A stretch of DNA of 64,000 bases from Apostichopus japonicus. Lineage: Eukaryota > Echinodermata > Holothuroidea > Aspidochirotida > Stichopodidae. The stretch covers positions 25,682,564-25,746,563 of the forward strand of contig NC_092571.1 of the NCBI RefSeq assembly GCF_037975245.1. The letters run 5' to 3'. This document shows positions 25,801 through 36,626 of this stretch, one piece after another (position 1 is the stretch's first letter; the number at the start of each line of letters is the position of its first letter). The position numbers were made by a program, and so were the translations under genes. A model generated the notes under the pieces. That model saw only the letters and a program-made list of their open reading frames with translations. It did no database searches and was not told the origin of the DNA.

Positions 25801-26980
25801 TCGGTTGGCGCGGAGCGTACAAAAAAAATTTGGTCAATAATGCCTCCCAGATCGCAGGAAATGGCACTTCCAGGACCATATAACTTACATCTGTAATTGT
25901 ATATTTGGAGGTTTCATGTTATGAAAATTTGGGTGAAATCATCATGCATTAATGGGGATAGTAATATATTAGTACCACCCTGGAACACATCACATGACCC
26001 TCCATGCATGGTGCGCGTACACGCGTATTTATTGGCATACATTTCCATACGCCAAAGATCTTTGTGTGAAAGGTCATACTTTCCAGTATGGTGCCATATT
26101 GGTTAGCCTAAGTTTGTGTTTACAATTTGTTTACTATTAAGTTTTAGTTTCTTCCAAAAACAGTGAGGTAATACGTTTTTAGTTGGTCATAATAAGGCTA
26201 GGAAACAACTAACACAAGGTTACTCGTTTAGCCTACAGTTTAACTCGGAATTCTGGGCCTAACTTTAGACTCCGTACCATATGAATGGGAAAGCTTACTT
26301 CGAATCGGCAGAATAAGATTAGGGGTTAGAAAGTAGGGTTAAGGAGTAGGGTTTATAGGAATTAGGGTTAGGATGTAGGGTATGGTATGCAGTGTAAGAC
26401 TTATACTACATGCCATCTTATTGGTGTTATTGTTATGTGCACTTACCCTTTATTGTTATGTTAATATTTGTATGGTATGCCTTGCAGCTGGTGTACTGCA
26501 CTGCTGTATGCAGTGCAGTGTTGGAGGAAATACAGTTCAGTTCTGCGCTTACTACCAACCTGTCAACATCTCTTCTATTGTGCCTTGTCCATCCATCCCT
26601 TTAAGTTGTAGTGTACTCTACAAGGAAGTAGGGAATATGGTTAGGGGTTAGGGTAAGGAAGTAGGGAATAGGGTTAGGAAGTAGGGTCGATTGGTGCGGA
26701 TTCTAAATTAGTACCGGACTCTGAGTAAATACTTGGAGAAGTACATCTAGGCCTAGTACTAGTAGTACTACTAGGCTACTAGTAGTAATCCTAATCAACG
26801 TTAGGCTTAGCCTAGAGCCTGGACTAACGTAGGATTTACATACGTCTGGCCAAACAGGGGCTCGATTAGTTTAAGCTTGTCATCGTTAATACCGGGCTCA
26901 ACGCTACATTCAGAACGAATTTGTCGTATGTTGCACAAAAATACAAATACGAGCAACAATTGCGAATGAATGAACTTCAT
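19863..26980 (-). CDS. M6PR: Cation-dependent mannose-6-phosphate receptor, complete, six coding exons
   Basis: Coding exons in order are 26980-26844, 24713-24568, 23373-23264, 22109-21982, 20709-20583 and 19988-19863. All have GT/AG borders and matching phases, giving 257 residues (human about 277). The product is a type I membrane receptor that carries phosphomannosyl lysosomal enzymes from the trans-Golgi to endosomes. It has a signal peptide (about 1-23) and a lumenal domain with six cysteines at 25, 62, 112, 125, 147 and 159, matching the three disulfides of the family. DCYYLFE at 146-152 and YKDGDKY at 102-108 are typical. The membrane span (about 165-188) is followed by the tail. [20 protein letters not shown] and YKGLGDDQLG are strongly conserved, and the tail ends in DENILPM, a DxxLL-like acidic-dileucine signal for GGA adaptors (Ile for the first Leu). 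The Arg of the GRVN segment probably corresponds to the ligand-contacting Arg. The start ATG is chosen because it opens the signal peptide. Confidence 0.96.
21290..21982 (-). repeat. Tandem array of exon-end plus 5' splice site units in the receptor gene
   Basis: About nine units of 60-96 bp, counting the authentic one at its high-coordinate end. Read on the minus strand, each contains the last bases of the fourth coding exon (GGGTTTTAATAATATT) followed by the donor GTAAGCTTGCC. Copies of the boundary lie near 21345, 21425, 21512, 21575, 21665, 21740, 21812, 21883 and the real donor at 21981. Between the boundaries are CATATGGAAT and G/C-rich tracts of varying length. The unit farthest from the exon has GTTAGC instead of GTAAGC. 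The intron therefore opens with a string of decoy donor sites. Confidence 0.9.
23675..24003. mobile_element. MITE-like element with TTAA ends, receptor intron 2
   Basis: The left end TTAAAGGCATTGAAGACT and the right end AGTCTTCACTCCCTTTAA are inverted repeats of each other with a few mismatches, both ending in TTAA. A second copy lies at 62629-62998 and matches closely throughout, except for an extra segment of about 45 bp near its right end. Length and ends fit a non-autonomous DNA element. TTAA would suit a piggyBac-type target, but the superfamily is unproven. Confidence 0.8.
25120..25180 (-). mobile_element. 3' fragment of the SINE seen at 1986-2225
   Basis: On the minus strand this reads as the end of the SINE at 1986-2225, including GCCAATGAGGCTTC and CTGCTTGCAGGAGGATCTAA. 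The tRNA-like head is missing, so it is a 5'-truncated copy in the first coding intron region of the receptor gene. Confidence 0.7.
25698..26091. mobile_element. hAT-like non-autonomous element, 394 bp, with 8-bp target duplication
   Basis: Terminal inverted repeats start CCATACTGGAAAGTA and end in the matching inverted form (TACTTTCCAGTATGG). Perfect 8-bp direct repeats TGCCATAT flank the element at 25690-25697 and 26092-26099, which is the target-duplication length of hAT transposases. Inside are a 44-bp core (25778-25820) shared with two other elements in this window and a segment near 25970-26020 that recurs inverted at about 27400-27450. It sits in the first intron of the receptor gene. 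Confidence 0.85.
26320..26700 (+). repeat. Degenerate interstitial TTAGGG-like repeats
   Basis: Two clusters (about 26320-26385 and 26625-26690) are rich in TTAGGG, TAGGGTT and AAGTAGGG words, separated by unrelated sequence, all inside the first intron of the receptor gene. They resemble decayed telomere-type sequence but are not a clean hexamer array, so they may be a simple G-rich minisatellite. Confidence 0.6.
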
Positions 26981-27625
26981 TTTCGGATAAAAAACTGCCT
27001 CGTCAAAAAGTATTTCTTAGGGACTTCCCGTTTTGTAAAGTCTCACGCGTAACAAACGTTATGGCTAGATCCCATCCGTTGACATAGTCATTATTTCTAG
27101 TATTTACAACTCTTTTACCAATATTAAATCAAAAAGACTATTTGAAAAAAACTGAATTTATGAACAGTAAACTATATGAGGACAAATATCCTGTTGTAGG
27201 ATAAATAAATATTGAAACACCTCTTTGACTGGTACTGGATGCTTTCTATTGTCGAAGCCCATTGTCATGTGACAACATTTACGCCATCAACTTGAGGCTA
27301 TCACGTGTATCCATCACTGATCTACACTATCAGTGGTATCCATGCACATATAATACATTGAGGTAAATGAATCTGGAGGATTCATGTCAATTGGGTGCGC
27401 GCGCGTACTATGCATGGAGGAACATGTGATGTGTTCCAGGGTGGTACTCAACTGATATTTGTCTGTAGCAGTTCAAGAAAAGTGTTAGTGACTTCGTGAA
27501 AGATTTGCACCAAGACGGATCGGACATGGGAACTAACGGCGTAAGAAGGTACTGGTATTTCAGACGACAGACTGAACCTTATGGAACGCCGAAAGAGAAA
27601 GTATTACGTTGTTTACTTCTATGCT

Positions 27626-27722
27626 GTCTGTAATCATGTTGCCATCTCTTTTGATGTTGTTGTCTCCTTTTATGTTGTTGTCTCCTTCAGTGTTGTTGTC
27701 TCCTTCGATTTTGCTGTCTCCA
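27626..27722. repeat. 18-bp minisatellite, about five copies
   Basis: Units such as ATGTTGTTGTCTCCTTTT repeat about every 18 bp. On the minus strand they keep an open frame and encode a six-residue Gly-Asp-Asn-Asn repeat, but that frame continues into a transposon end and has no other domain, so I do not call a gene. Confidence 0.75.
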
Positions 27723-27754
27723 AGCTTCAATGTTGTTGTAGTAACGCCCACTAT

Positions 27755-28467
27755 CAGAGCTCCCAACTGACCCTCATTTCGCGGGTTGGACCCGCATTCT
27801 AACACCCAAACCCGCTGACCAGCGCAAGCGTCCGAAAAAACCCGCATTGTAATTGTCAAGTATACATTAAAAAATTGCATCAAAGTTTGACATAGCAACC
27901 ATCATTTCTTTAGCACTCATCCCACTCAAAACAGACTGTCTTTATCTGTTTTCTACTCCGCGTTACCTCATCGTTTTTACCCTCAAAACAACTCGCGGTT
28001 GACGACATAATGATTCCCGGAATCTCTTCTTACAGTAGTTGTTTCATTTTTTGACAATTGGGTTTGACTCTGAACCGATTCTATTGCATGTAGATTCTGA
28101 TTGACCTGAAAAAGAGATACAATAATAGAGTATAAAACCTCCTTTACAGCATCATTTGAACCTTAAATTAGCCTATATTGTTTTTCATTGGGGGCGAGCA
28201 GCGAACATTTTCATGCCACGGGAAAGAATGAATTATCACCTACTATTCAATTTATTGATGTTACACACCAACAAATGCATATTTCTCAGAAAATTTTGGG
28301 TGACAAAAGCCTTTCTAAGTGCCACCATTTTACATGTAGGCATCAACAGGATTCAAAAAAAAAAATCAAAAGGAGGAGGGGACACCCCCTCCCCTTATAC
28401 CCCTCCCCCAGTTAGGCGATTCGTGGCATGGACCAGCATTTGCCTTCTCAAGAGTTGGGAGCTATAT
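27755..28467. mobile_element. Candidate hAT-like element, about 713 bp
   Basis: The left end CAGAGCTCCCAACT and a right end containing AGTTGGGAGCT are inverted. They are flanked by CCCACTAT (27747-27754) and GCCACTAT (28468-28475), an 8-bp duplication with one mismatch. CAGAG-type termini and 8-bp duplications fit hAT. The outermost bases of the right end are degraded. The right portion carries GGGGACACC/CCCCTCCCC sequence like that at 9800-9860. Confidence 0.6.
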
Positions 28468-28475
28468 GCCACTAT

Positions 28476-31065
28476 GGCTCACATTCCTTGCAGTTGCACC
28501 TAAACTAATATTAATATTAATTATATGATTCTAATACTACTATGATTATACTAACTAAGGCTATATACTATATACCTTTTCCTGAAGGAGAACATCCGGA
28601 CGGGTTCATAACGACTCTAATAATAAGAATATGCCACCTTGAATGCAAAAATAGCAAGCTGCATTGTGTTGCTAAGGAACAACGTACTTTGTCGTTTACT
28701 TCTCATATCTACGGACATCTGTATACAGTACTGATATGCTGCATGCGGTCCAGCTGCAGCTCAATACTCAATGATAGCAATTTTGGAATTGAAAACTGTG
28801 GTTAACATTGGGAAAAGGCTTTACTTATCGATATTACACTGTTCGCATAGCTACACAGGGAATGTGGTAGCTTTGAGATCATGATATTAGTTGTTGTAGA
28901 ATATGAATTCAAGGAGCACTGTAATTAACAGTTGTAGTGCTACTAGGGAGCACATCATATGACTCTCCAGCATGGTTGGTACGTTTTGCACGTCTCCTAA
29001 TTGACATACGCCGATGTTGGTTCAATGTCATTTGAGCACAAGCATTCCTTATTGTGGAATATTTTAGAATAATTTTTAAATTGCTCCTTTCTTACCAATG
29101 AAATTAATATTTACGCTGCAGCCTGAAAAGTTATTACTTAGTAAGTATCTCCAGGACTCGATAACTATGATGGCAGTGGGTCGAAATGGGGAAGACCTGC
29201 CTAGGTCGTATATTCTGTCTAGAGTGCACTATAAGCATAAGGAAATACTTTTTGAGGTACTGACTATTCAGAATAATTAAATTATTATTTGCATTGTACC
29301 GACACATATTATGTGAGTACCGGTGTAGCTTGCGTGCCACAGAACTCAAATGTGACATTAGTACGCCTTAATTCATTTAAGTTGCAGCCTATAGAAGTAG
29401 ATGCCTCCATTACTATTAGAAGCCGACAAATAACTTTGACAGTGGTTTACTGGAATATGAAAATTCATCTATTGATGCTGTCGTCTGTTCATGTTGTTCA
29501 TGTTATATTAATATAGGACCAAAACAAAGATCAACCAAACCTAGTCTGCTGCTGTGGTTAAAATGTCTGCCAAACCTATAGTCAGTTACTTGCCCCTTAC
29601 CTCTCCTCTTCCTTTCGCTCCCCAAAATGTGCTGTCACGAACGAAATAAAAATTATGCACATGCAGTTATCCTATATGGGTTGTATACAGAAATACTCCC
29701 TCACAACGTATCGCACACATGTCAAATAGCTTTGATACTCTGATAGATGTTCACGAAATACATGACAGCGAACTCCGAGATACCTGAGATCCGTTCCAAT
29801 AGATCCCTTTCCCTCACCCCACTCCCATCCTAATATCACCCACTACGTACGTACCACTCTCCCAACTTATTATCACCTTACCTCCACCCCCACTTTACCG
29901 TATACCAACATGGGTGCTCATGGAAACGAATGTGTTTGTTCAACGGTACTTGGGAGAAAGACACTTCTTTTCTATGAAACAAAAGAGAGATTTGTAACGA
30001 AATTGCTACCATTATAAAACTTTACACTTGCATGGTTGCTTTCTGTGACGTCACAATAATGAATGTCATTTTAAAGCAGGTATAGTAACTGAGAAAACCC
30101 ATCACGATAATTCGCTATGGTTTTTGTTACAAAGTTACGAGGGAATGAATCTCCCAAAACATTTGAGGAATCCGATAATAATAATAATGTTTAATGTTAT
30201 ATAATAATGTTTCACTGATAAGGTAAACAATGGTTACGTTTGTAAGAATCTTTAATCCCCTATATACAAGTAGTTTATGTACAGTATATATACACGACAC
30301 ATACAGATATATGTGTTATGTATTACAGTAGTACTTTCACATTTGTCAACAATCCCTGTGTTAGCAAAAAAGGGAAGAAAATGGGATTGATTTAATAATA
30401 TTTGGCATGGATGGACTGCATGTATATGTCTTGAAAAAAAAGACAATGATTTTCCTTTGTGTACAAGTCTCATGGGATTCCAGTGCATTGCAAAGTCTTA
30501 CGAACATACATATGTGACTATACGCAAAGAAAGAAGCACGTGGGTCAAAATATGGGCACACATTAGAACCATTGTCTTTTTGAACTGCAATTTTCCATTC
30601 TAAAATAAAGCGCTTATAGGGGTGACAAAATTTTGCTCGATTTTACCTCATTTCCGATAATCACGTTCATGAAACACAACCGACTCTTTCTTCTAACTTG
30701 TGAAGGCAAATGTCTCTCCTTTAACCCCTTCCCAACTCCACCTCACAACACCAATCCCCCTCCCCCAGCCCTCTCTCTCAAAATGATGATATTGTTGAAT
30801 ATCCCCAACATCGGTTCTACTATGTAATGATAATACAGAAATAAGCGTTTTGTTATAGCCAGTGAATGACGCGTACACTATGTCTTGTTTGCACACATGT
30901 CTGGCTGGTTTGAGCTCACAGAATGGTTATTCAAATATGTTTGGGACCATGACGTTCATAAGATCTAAAGGTTTGGCGAAAACAAAAGAAAGCAAATGAT
31001 TCAGCGATAAAAATTCCACACCGCCCACTATTTCTTAAAGAGGCACGGCCTGTTGCTATATATAA
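28476..31065. other. Intergenic, no exon seen; one CRE-like site
   Basis: No supported coding exon. A perfect TGACGTCA palindrome (cAMP-response-element type) lies at 30046-30053, 2.3 kb upstream of the Ig-type gene, with no evidence that it works. Sequence near 28930-28990 weakly resembles the interior of the element at 25698-26091. AT- and CT-rich stretches fill the rest. Confidence 0.4.
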
Positions 31066-31304
31066 ATTGTCGCGTCATTTGTCAATTGTCAATTGTCGCT
31101 TGTCAATTGTCGCTTCTCGGCCTTTTGGCTAAGATCATGCGTAGTATCTGTTCTTTTGATTACATACCCGACGATGATCACATAGTCACAGTTTCGATGC
31201 AAGTGGACTGGGGTTGAGAGCGGATCAGTCGTTCGGTATAGTGTGGTTTTCGTGCCCAGAGTTCTTTCCTGGGCGACTTTTCTTAAAAAGTATTGTCGCG
31301 TCAT
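31066..31304 (+). mobile_element. Retroinsertion with U2 snRNA-like head and 13-bp target duplication
   Basis: The direct repeat ATTGTCGCGTCAT at 31066-31078 and 31292-31304 is perfect and flanks 213 bp (31079-31291). From 31111 the insert reads CGCTTCTCGGCCTTTTGGCT, the 5' end of U2 spliceosomal RNA, and continues through GTAGTATCTGTTCTT, the branch-site-pairing segment, with two substitutions between. After about 31156 it no longer matches U2. Sm-site and stem-loop III/IV sequence is absent, so it is not a working U2 gene. Before the U2 start are short TTGTCAATTGTC repeats, and the insert ends in TTAAAAAG. It looks like a snRNA-headed SINE (a SINEU-type element) or a chimeric retrocopy. Confidence 0.8.
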
Positions 31305-32315
31305 ATAGTAGGCGATGATTTATAGAAGATTTCGCACTGAACACATATAGTGATAAACATGTATTCACGATATCACCATATTTTTGTTTAAGTTGATGAA
31401 ATAATCGACTGAATACCAGAGAGAAGAAGGCTAGTTTATCATTTAAGTACAGAATTGTATTTTTTTTGGGGGGGGGGGGAGCAAGGGAGAGAAAGGATAA
31501 TATTCCGTTAAAAAATCAAATACAAAATACCCCAAGAAAACGATGCCTTTGCATAACATTCTCCTCGCTACCTTTTCCGAGAGTCCACTTCCTGTATTGA
31601 GTTTTGTAGGAGATGGGTGTGGGTGGGGTATAGGTTAACAGAGCACAAGCCTGACAAACGTATCCCCGTAGCTTCGGCTATTTTGGAACCTGACACAGAT
31701 AGTGCTGAACAAGTTCTGATGTCTGAAATTTGAAACACTGCAAGTTTGTCTTCCATATAAACGGTATACCTCACAGTACCATTCCAGTTTATATGGTTCT
31801 TCCCCTTTAAGTTCATTAGATCGTTCGTTTAGCAACGACACCTTGTGGCCTTTTGTCTTTCCCTGAATATATATTCTATAGTCCACCACACACACATACA
31901 CACAAACACCCACCCATACACCTATACACGAGATTCCAGGTATATAAAGTATTATATCACAATATTGCACGCTTCAATTCACAACGGTCTTTTCAACTCA
32001 GGTTTTCTATTTAATTATACAATACAGCTTCAACTCGGCGATAATACAGTTCTTTGAGATTTTACTCGTCGACTGAATCTTACAAAATCCGTTTCATACT
32101 TTTGTTTTTGTTTTTAGTTCACTGTTCTGCTCATTATAATTTCATACATTTATTTAGTTTGAAAGATGTTTGACTATGAAATGTATTCGACTGTTATTGA
32201 ATACATATAGAACGACAATTTTCGGAAGAAAAGCAGTAATTATTATATCGGATTGTTGGAAAGGTTTTCTCATTTTCTTTCACAAACTCCAGTTATTTCT
32301 TGTAAAATTATCAAA

Positions 32316-33605
32316 ATGAATGCAATACCGGTGTCCTTACTCATATTCGTTTCACTCTTTACCGAAGTCGTTCCGGAACCAACGATTACCATGTCGGTTA
32401 GTAACGGCTATTCGTCGGGTATTCGAGAGTTTGTGATATTTCCGCAACAACCTTCTACGATTAATTGTGAAGTAGACACCGGAGGCCCGTCCAAATTAAT
32501 TCAGCTGTTTCGCAAGCAAATCCTTGTAGCTGAGTGGACCGTTAGTGAAGGCTTCGGTGCTTCCCTGGGGATAGACACACCTGGAGATCCATTTACGGTA
32601 ACTGTTCCAGCTACAAACGGGAAAAAACTCGTCCTAGGCGTGAGCAAGTCATCGGCCGCAACAGGCAACGGTGATCTTATCTACGACGATATTTACTCAT
32701 GTAGGATCACGATAACCGTGGATCAGGAGAAACCGTTACCGGTATATGTCAACGATGTATCGTTTCGTGTATTCGAAGCTAGAGGTGATCATGGCTGCTA
32801 TTCGAGTATAGGTGTTGAAGCTCTCTATCGGGAAGATCTCTTATACACGTGCTACCAGAGACAGAACAATAGCATTCTAGTATCTGGCGGAGCAGCATTG
32901 ATAGGATCAACTAATCAAGTCATTCGGTGTTTAAATTGTTCTTTAAATGTACAAAGTAAACCTTATTCTACTGTTTCTATTAACCCCGATTCTTTTCAGT
33001 TTGACGATTCCAGTGAGACGATTTCGGTATCTTGTACCGCAAATCCATCCGCGTACTTCATACGGTGGCGTGTGAGTACCATAGCAGGCGAATTACTGGC
33101 AGACGATCTACCTCTGTTGACTTCGTCTAAGTTAAACATCACGATTAATCACGATTTAGACACTTCCGTACTCCGAATCACAGGAGACGATTTGCAGAAC
33201 AGTGGCATTCTCTTCATCACGTGTGTAGGTGGACGTACGACACCGTCTAGTGTAATCGATATAAAAACGATATACCGTGAAGGCGGCGTAGACGATCTCG
33301 GCTCTGCGGGTGATGCAATGCCTAACGAAGTGAACTTGAACCGCTGCTCTAGTGACGGAGATCCACGAATATCGACATTGCCATATATCGTCATTATAGG
33401 TACACTCGGTGTCGGTTTTCTTGTGCTGCTAACTGTCATCATAGGAATGTGTATGCTGCAGACAGGAAAAAAGAGAACCGACAGGAATAAAAACCGCACG
33501 GATTCACAGACACCGGCATCGCACAGGAACAACGATTCCTTTTACGAAGACGTCGGTGACTATGCGTTGGACAACAAAACATATCAGAAGTCAATAGATC
33601 CGTGA
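32316..33605 (+). CDS. Single-pass membrane protein with Ig-like domains, uninterrupted coding region
   Basis: The 429-residue product starts at ATG 32316 because this methionine opens a signal peptide (MNAIPVSLLIFVSLF). An upstream in-frame ATG at 32253 would bury it. A likely 3' splice site at 32291-32292 suggests a 5' UTR intron. The ectodomain shows an Ig V-like pair Cys51-Cys129 with the YxC motif (YSC), a middle cysteine-rich segment, and a third region with VSCTANP and FITC resembling another Ig domain. Several N-glycosylation sites are visible (NNS, NCS, NIT). One membrane span lies at about 357-381, followed by a basic stop-transfer and a 48-residue tail with tyrosines at 410 (YEDV), 416 (YALD) and 423. 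YEDV fits an SH2-binding site; the spacing is not a standard ITAM. An adhesion or immune-type receptor role is inferred. I do not recognise an orthologue. Confidence 0.85.
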   Translation: MNAIPVSLLIFVSLFTEVVPEPTITMSVSNGYSSGIREFVIFPQQPSTINCEVDTGGPSKLIQLFRKQILVAEWTVSEGFGASLGIDTPGDPFTVTVPATNGKKLVLGVSKSSAATGNGDLIYDDIYSCRITITVDQEKPLPVYVNDVSFRVFEARGDHGCYSSIGVEALYREDLLYTCYQRQNNSILVSGGAALIGSTNQVIRCLNCSLNVQSKPYSTVSINPDSFQFDDSSETISVSCTANPSAYFIRWRVSTIAGELLADDLPLLTSSKLNITINHDLDTSVLRITGDDLQNSGILFITCVGGRTTPSSVIDIKTIYREGGVDDLGSAGDAMPNEVNLNRCSSDGDPRISTLPYIVIIGTLGVGFLVLLTVIIGMCMLQTGKKRTDRNKNRTDSQTPASHRNNDSFYEDVGDYALDNKTYQKSIDP

Positions 33606-35771
33606 ACTAATTAAGTTCCACCATAATCAAAAACGTTTTACTCTGTACGTTTGCTGTAATTAAACTCAACGCATTGCAACATCGTACTTATACAAAGGAG
33701 AAAAGTTAGTTTCGTCAATATCCGCGCCGAGGAGATGTCTACGGTGTGCCAACATTATTTATGATAAACATTGAAAATTATACCGAAACTGAGATGAGCA
33801 TTGATCCAAACTAATATGAAACTATAAATATAAAGATGAAGTTCACATATAAGTAAATCGAAGCAGAAAGTATATATAAACAATATTACACATTACATAT
33901 ACGTAAATCAGACCACATACTATAAATATGTTCAACATGGTATATATATGTATGGAACAACACACATGTTGATTCGAATCTGTGGCTGAAACTTCAAACG
34001 TGTTTTTTTTTAGACGTCGCGCGCAGCTTTGGGGTCAGCTGTGGCAGTAGTGAGTGTCCGTGCGTCCGTAGGACACATATTTCTAGGATATAGTGTCTCA
34101 TTTGCGTGAATAGTGTCTCGGGGACACTTTCCCTTGCTTTCTAAGCCACCGTGGAAAGTGTCCGGGTTCTCTTTAAAGAGCTTTAACATGGTTCTGTTGA
34201 GTGACAAACGTTTCTGGCCCTATCTACATTCCATTATGACCTATAAGGAGGAGGTAATTTACCAGCAAAGACCAACTTGACAATGATATAAGCATGCACC
34301 CTCAAAACTCGGTTAAAGCATAACTAATACTCCGAGTGTAGACTGTTGTGGGAAGGAGGCGGCAAATGTTATTATTCTCGTGGAGACTACACCCAGAGGG
34401 GCGCTGTCCGCTATATTTCGATCGCGAATCATGGGATAGGTGTATCCAAACTGAAAATCTGAAATTAATGTTTCAAAATGGAAGCCCGTTCCGTATTATT
34501 ACCATATAGCAATATTGGACAAGTGAAATCTAGTCTGAATTGTTTAACTTGGGCCCCGGAACAAAGAAGCACCGCAGAATTCTTCAAAGGTTCCAGAGGT
34601 TATCATCTGCATTATCAAAATAAATTTGCATGTTTGTGTCCAGGATATACTAACTTATCATACGTACAGACACTATGTCAACTTCTATAGACATTTAATG
34701 TAATGCAACATGAACAGTACCGGTACATATAACCTACTAAATTTAGATATAGATAGTCAGAAATGAGAAAATAATGTATAGGCCTACTGGAAAATTTGGT
34801 TGGGATTATAAAAACCCGTTATTGTAACCGTTAGCTGCCTACATCCTCCGTCACAGCCTTCGACCATAACGTAAACTGTAGTATTGTATGGGGAACGCAT
34901 TAAGAGGGAAATATACAGACAACATCGAAAGGCTCTCGCAACTTGCTGTAAGAATAATACATGTTGCGTAGTTTTTTTTTTTTTTGGGGGGGGGGGGGGG
35001 TATCTGCAGTCCTACTTAACAATTTAAAATGAGATACTTAATTTTGATTTGATTTGATTTATTTGTTTTATCACGTGAATATATACATATGAATATATAT
35101 AATATATACACGTGTATATATATATATAATATATACACGAATATATACACGTGAATATATATAATGGAATATTTAATTAAACGTCTACATGGTAGGCAAT
35201 TAACAATGGTTTCTAAATCGTAAAACAGACTTGCTCCAACCTATACATCATGAAGGAAACGTGTTAGTCTATGCGCAGTAGAACAGCCGATAATCATGTA
35301 TACTATAAGGTCTACTCAATCTTCAAACTTTCTGTATTTGCATGGTGATCGGAATTGAAATTTACAAAGGACGTGTCATGTTTCTCTTTTCTTGGTTCCA
35401 ACCTATATATGGAATGACTTACCAAACCGAAATTGCTTTAAAGGTTTGATAAAACTCAGTTGACTTGTCTTTAAAATAAATTGTTAGCAAGTATAGTAAC
35501 GGTACTTTCATGTTTTTATCATATTATATATATAACTTATCAGTTGTCTTACTGCTTCATCCCGTTGTTTTGATTGTAGTCATTTTCTTTTGGTCATTGT
35601 TTATTTTTGTTTCCTTTTATTGCTGTTACTTTCACCTCGGTGTTATCGCGTATACATTCTATTCTGTTTTGTGTTCTTTCATGTGTTTTCATTTAGTTTC
35701 TCTTAAAATGGTTCAAAACATATCAGTTTGTTTTCGAGGTCCTTGGGAGAAGATTAGCTATATACGCTAAC
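33606..35771. other. 3' flank of Ig gene and intergenic DNA with simple repeats
   Basis: No coding exon is supported. A long run of T followed directly by a long run of G lies at about 34971-35001, and an ATATACACGTG-type (TA)n microsatellite at about 35080-35165. Bases 34060-34170 hold several GTGTCTC/GTGTCC words without a regular period. The ORF at 35510-35770 is hydrophobic only because of its T-rich composition. Confidence 0.45.
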
Positions 35772-36149
35772 CAGTGGCGGAGCTAGCGGTATTGGTTAAG
35801 GGGGCAAGAATGGTCTGTAGGGGCTCTTTCGACACTATCTAAGCGGAGCGCCACCACAGGTTGGCGCGGAGCGTACAGACATTTTTTGAGTAAAGATACT
35901 TCCTACATCGCCGGAAATGACCCTTTCCTGGCCTTGCTATAATTTGCAGATAAAGGAAGAATAAATAGGTGTCATCGCCAACAAAATGTGACAAATGTCA
36001 ATAGGTAGATTAGAGCGCAATAAAAAGTAAATAATCGCGAATAAGTAAAATGTGGTAAAAAGATGAAAAGGGCGCCAGCAGTCCATTTGAGTCCGTCAGG
36101 GGGGGGGGGAGGGCATCCGCCCCCTGACTGTATGGATGCTCCGTCACTG
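35772..36149. mobile_element. hAT-like non-autonomous element, 378 bp
   Basis: Ends CAGTGGCGGAGC (left) and the inverse of CAGTGACGGAGC (right) form terminal inverted repeats with the CAGTG start common in hAT elements. Flanking 8-bp repeats are ACGCTAAC (35764-35771) and ACGCTTAC (36150-36157), with one mismatch. It contains the shared 44-bp core at 35834-35877, followed by a related CCGGAAATG segment, and a poly-G tract near the right end. Confidence 0.8.
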
Positions 36150-36429
36150 ACGCTTACCAAATAACGCCGTTTAAATCAAGTTTGAAAGAAAACAAAAAGA
36201 CTGTCTATACTATTGTAGTTGTGATTAAATAATAGGCCTATGTTGACAACGTGTGGGCCTGATGATTGGCGCAATGGACTGACATATAAAACACTGCAGA
36301 TGATCCGGTGGATAATAATTATAACAATGATAATCAGCAGTTATTTTTTTACGACACTTAAGCGACCACAAATGTGAGAGAAGCCCGCAAGGGCTAACAG
36401 ATTACAAATAAATGGACACGTCGGGTGGC

Positions 36430-36626
36430 TTCCAATTCAACATTTTAATTCAAATTTGGAATCTTTTCAACTTAGAAAGCCATTTCAGATGGGAAAACCG
36501 TAGATTGCTCTTTGATGAAAACCCCACCTTACTATGACCCGGCCGGGTATCGAACCCGGAACCGCCCGATTGCTAAGCCTCATTGCCGCATGCCACCGCC
36601 TTTATCCACTCGGCCACAGTACCGGT
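36430..36626 (-). mobile_element. tRNA-headed SINE, minus strand
   Basis: Read on the minus strand, the head has an A box (TGGCCGAGTGGATAAAGGCG, 36616-36597) and a B box GGTTCGATACCC with a perfect five-pair T-arm stem (CCGGG/CCCGG). This looks like a Leu- or Ser-type tRNA ancestor. The body carries a core near 36481-36515 (CCATTTCAGATGGGAAAACC) shared with the SINE at 60640-60835. No tRNA acceptor stem closes, so it is not a functional tRNA gene. Confidence 0.8.

Noticed and set aside
27560-27898. Minus-strand 112-codon ORF with a Gly-Asp-Asn-Asn repeat
   Set aside because: It joins a minisatellite to a transposon end, with no domain and no splice support.
31110-31158. Functional U2 snRNA gene
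   Set aside because: The match stops after about 46 nt. There is no Sm site or 3' stem-loops, and target duplications show a retroinsertion.
33149-33532. Minus-strand 127-codon ORF
   Set aside because: It is the antisense shadow of the Ig-type receptor coding region.
36535-36626. Functional tRNA-Leu or tRNA-Ser gene
   Set aside because: A and B boxes and the T arm are present, but no closed acceptor stem is seen and SINE body sequence shared with another copy follows.
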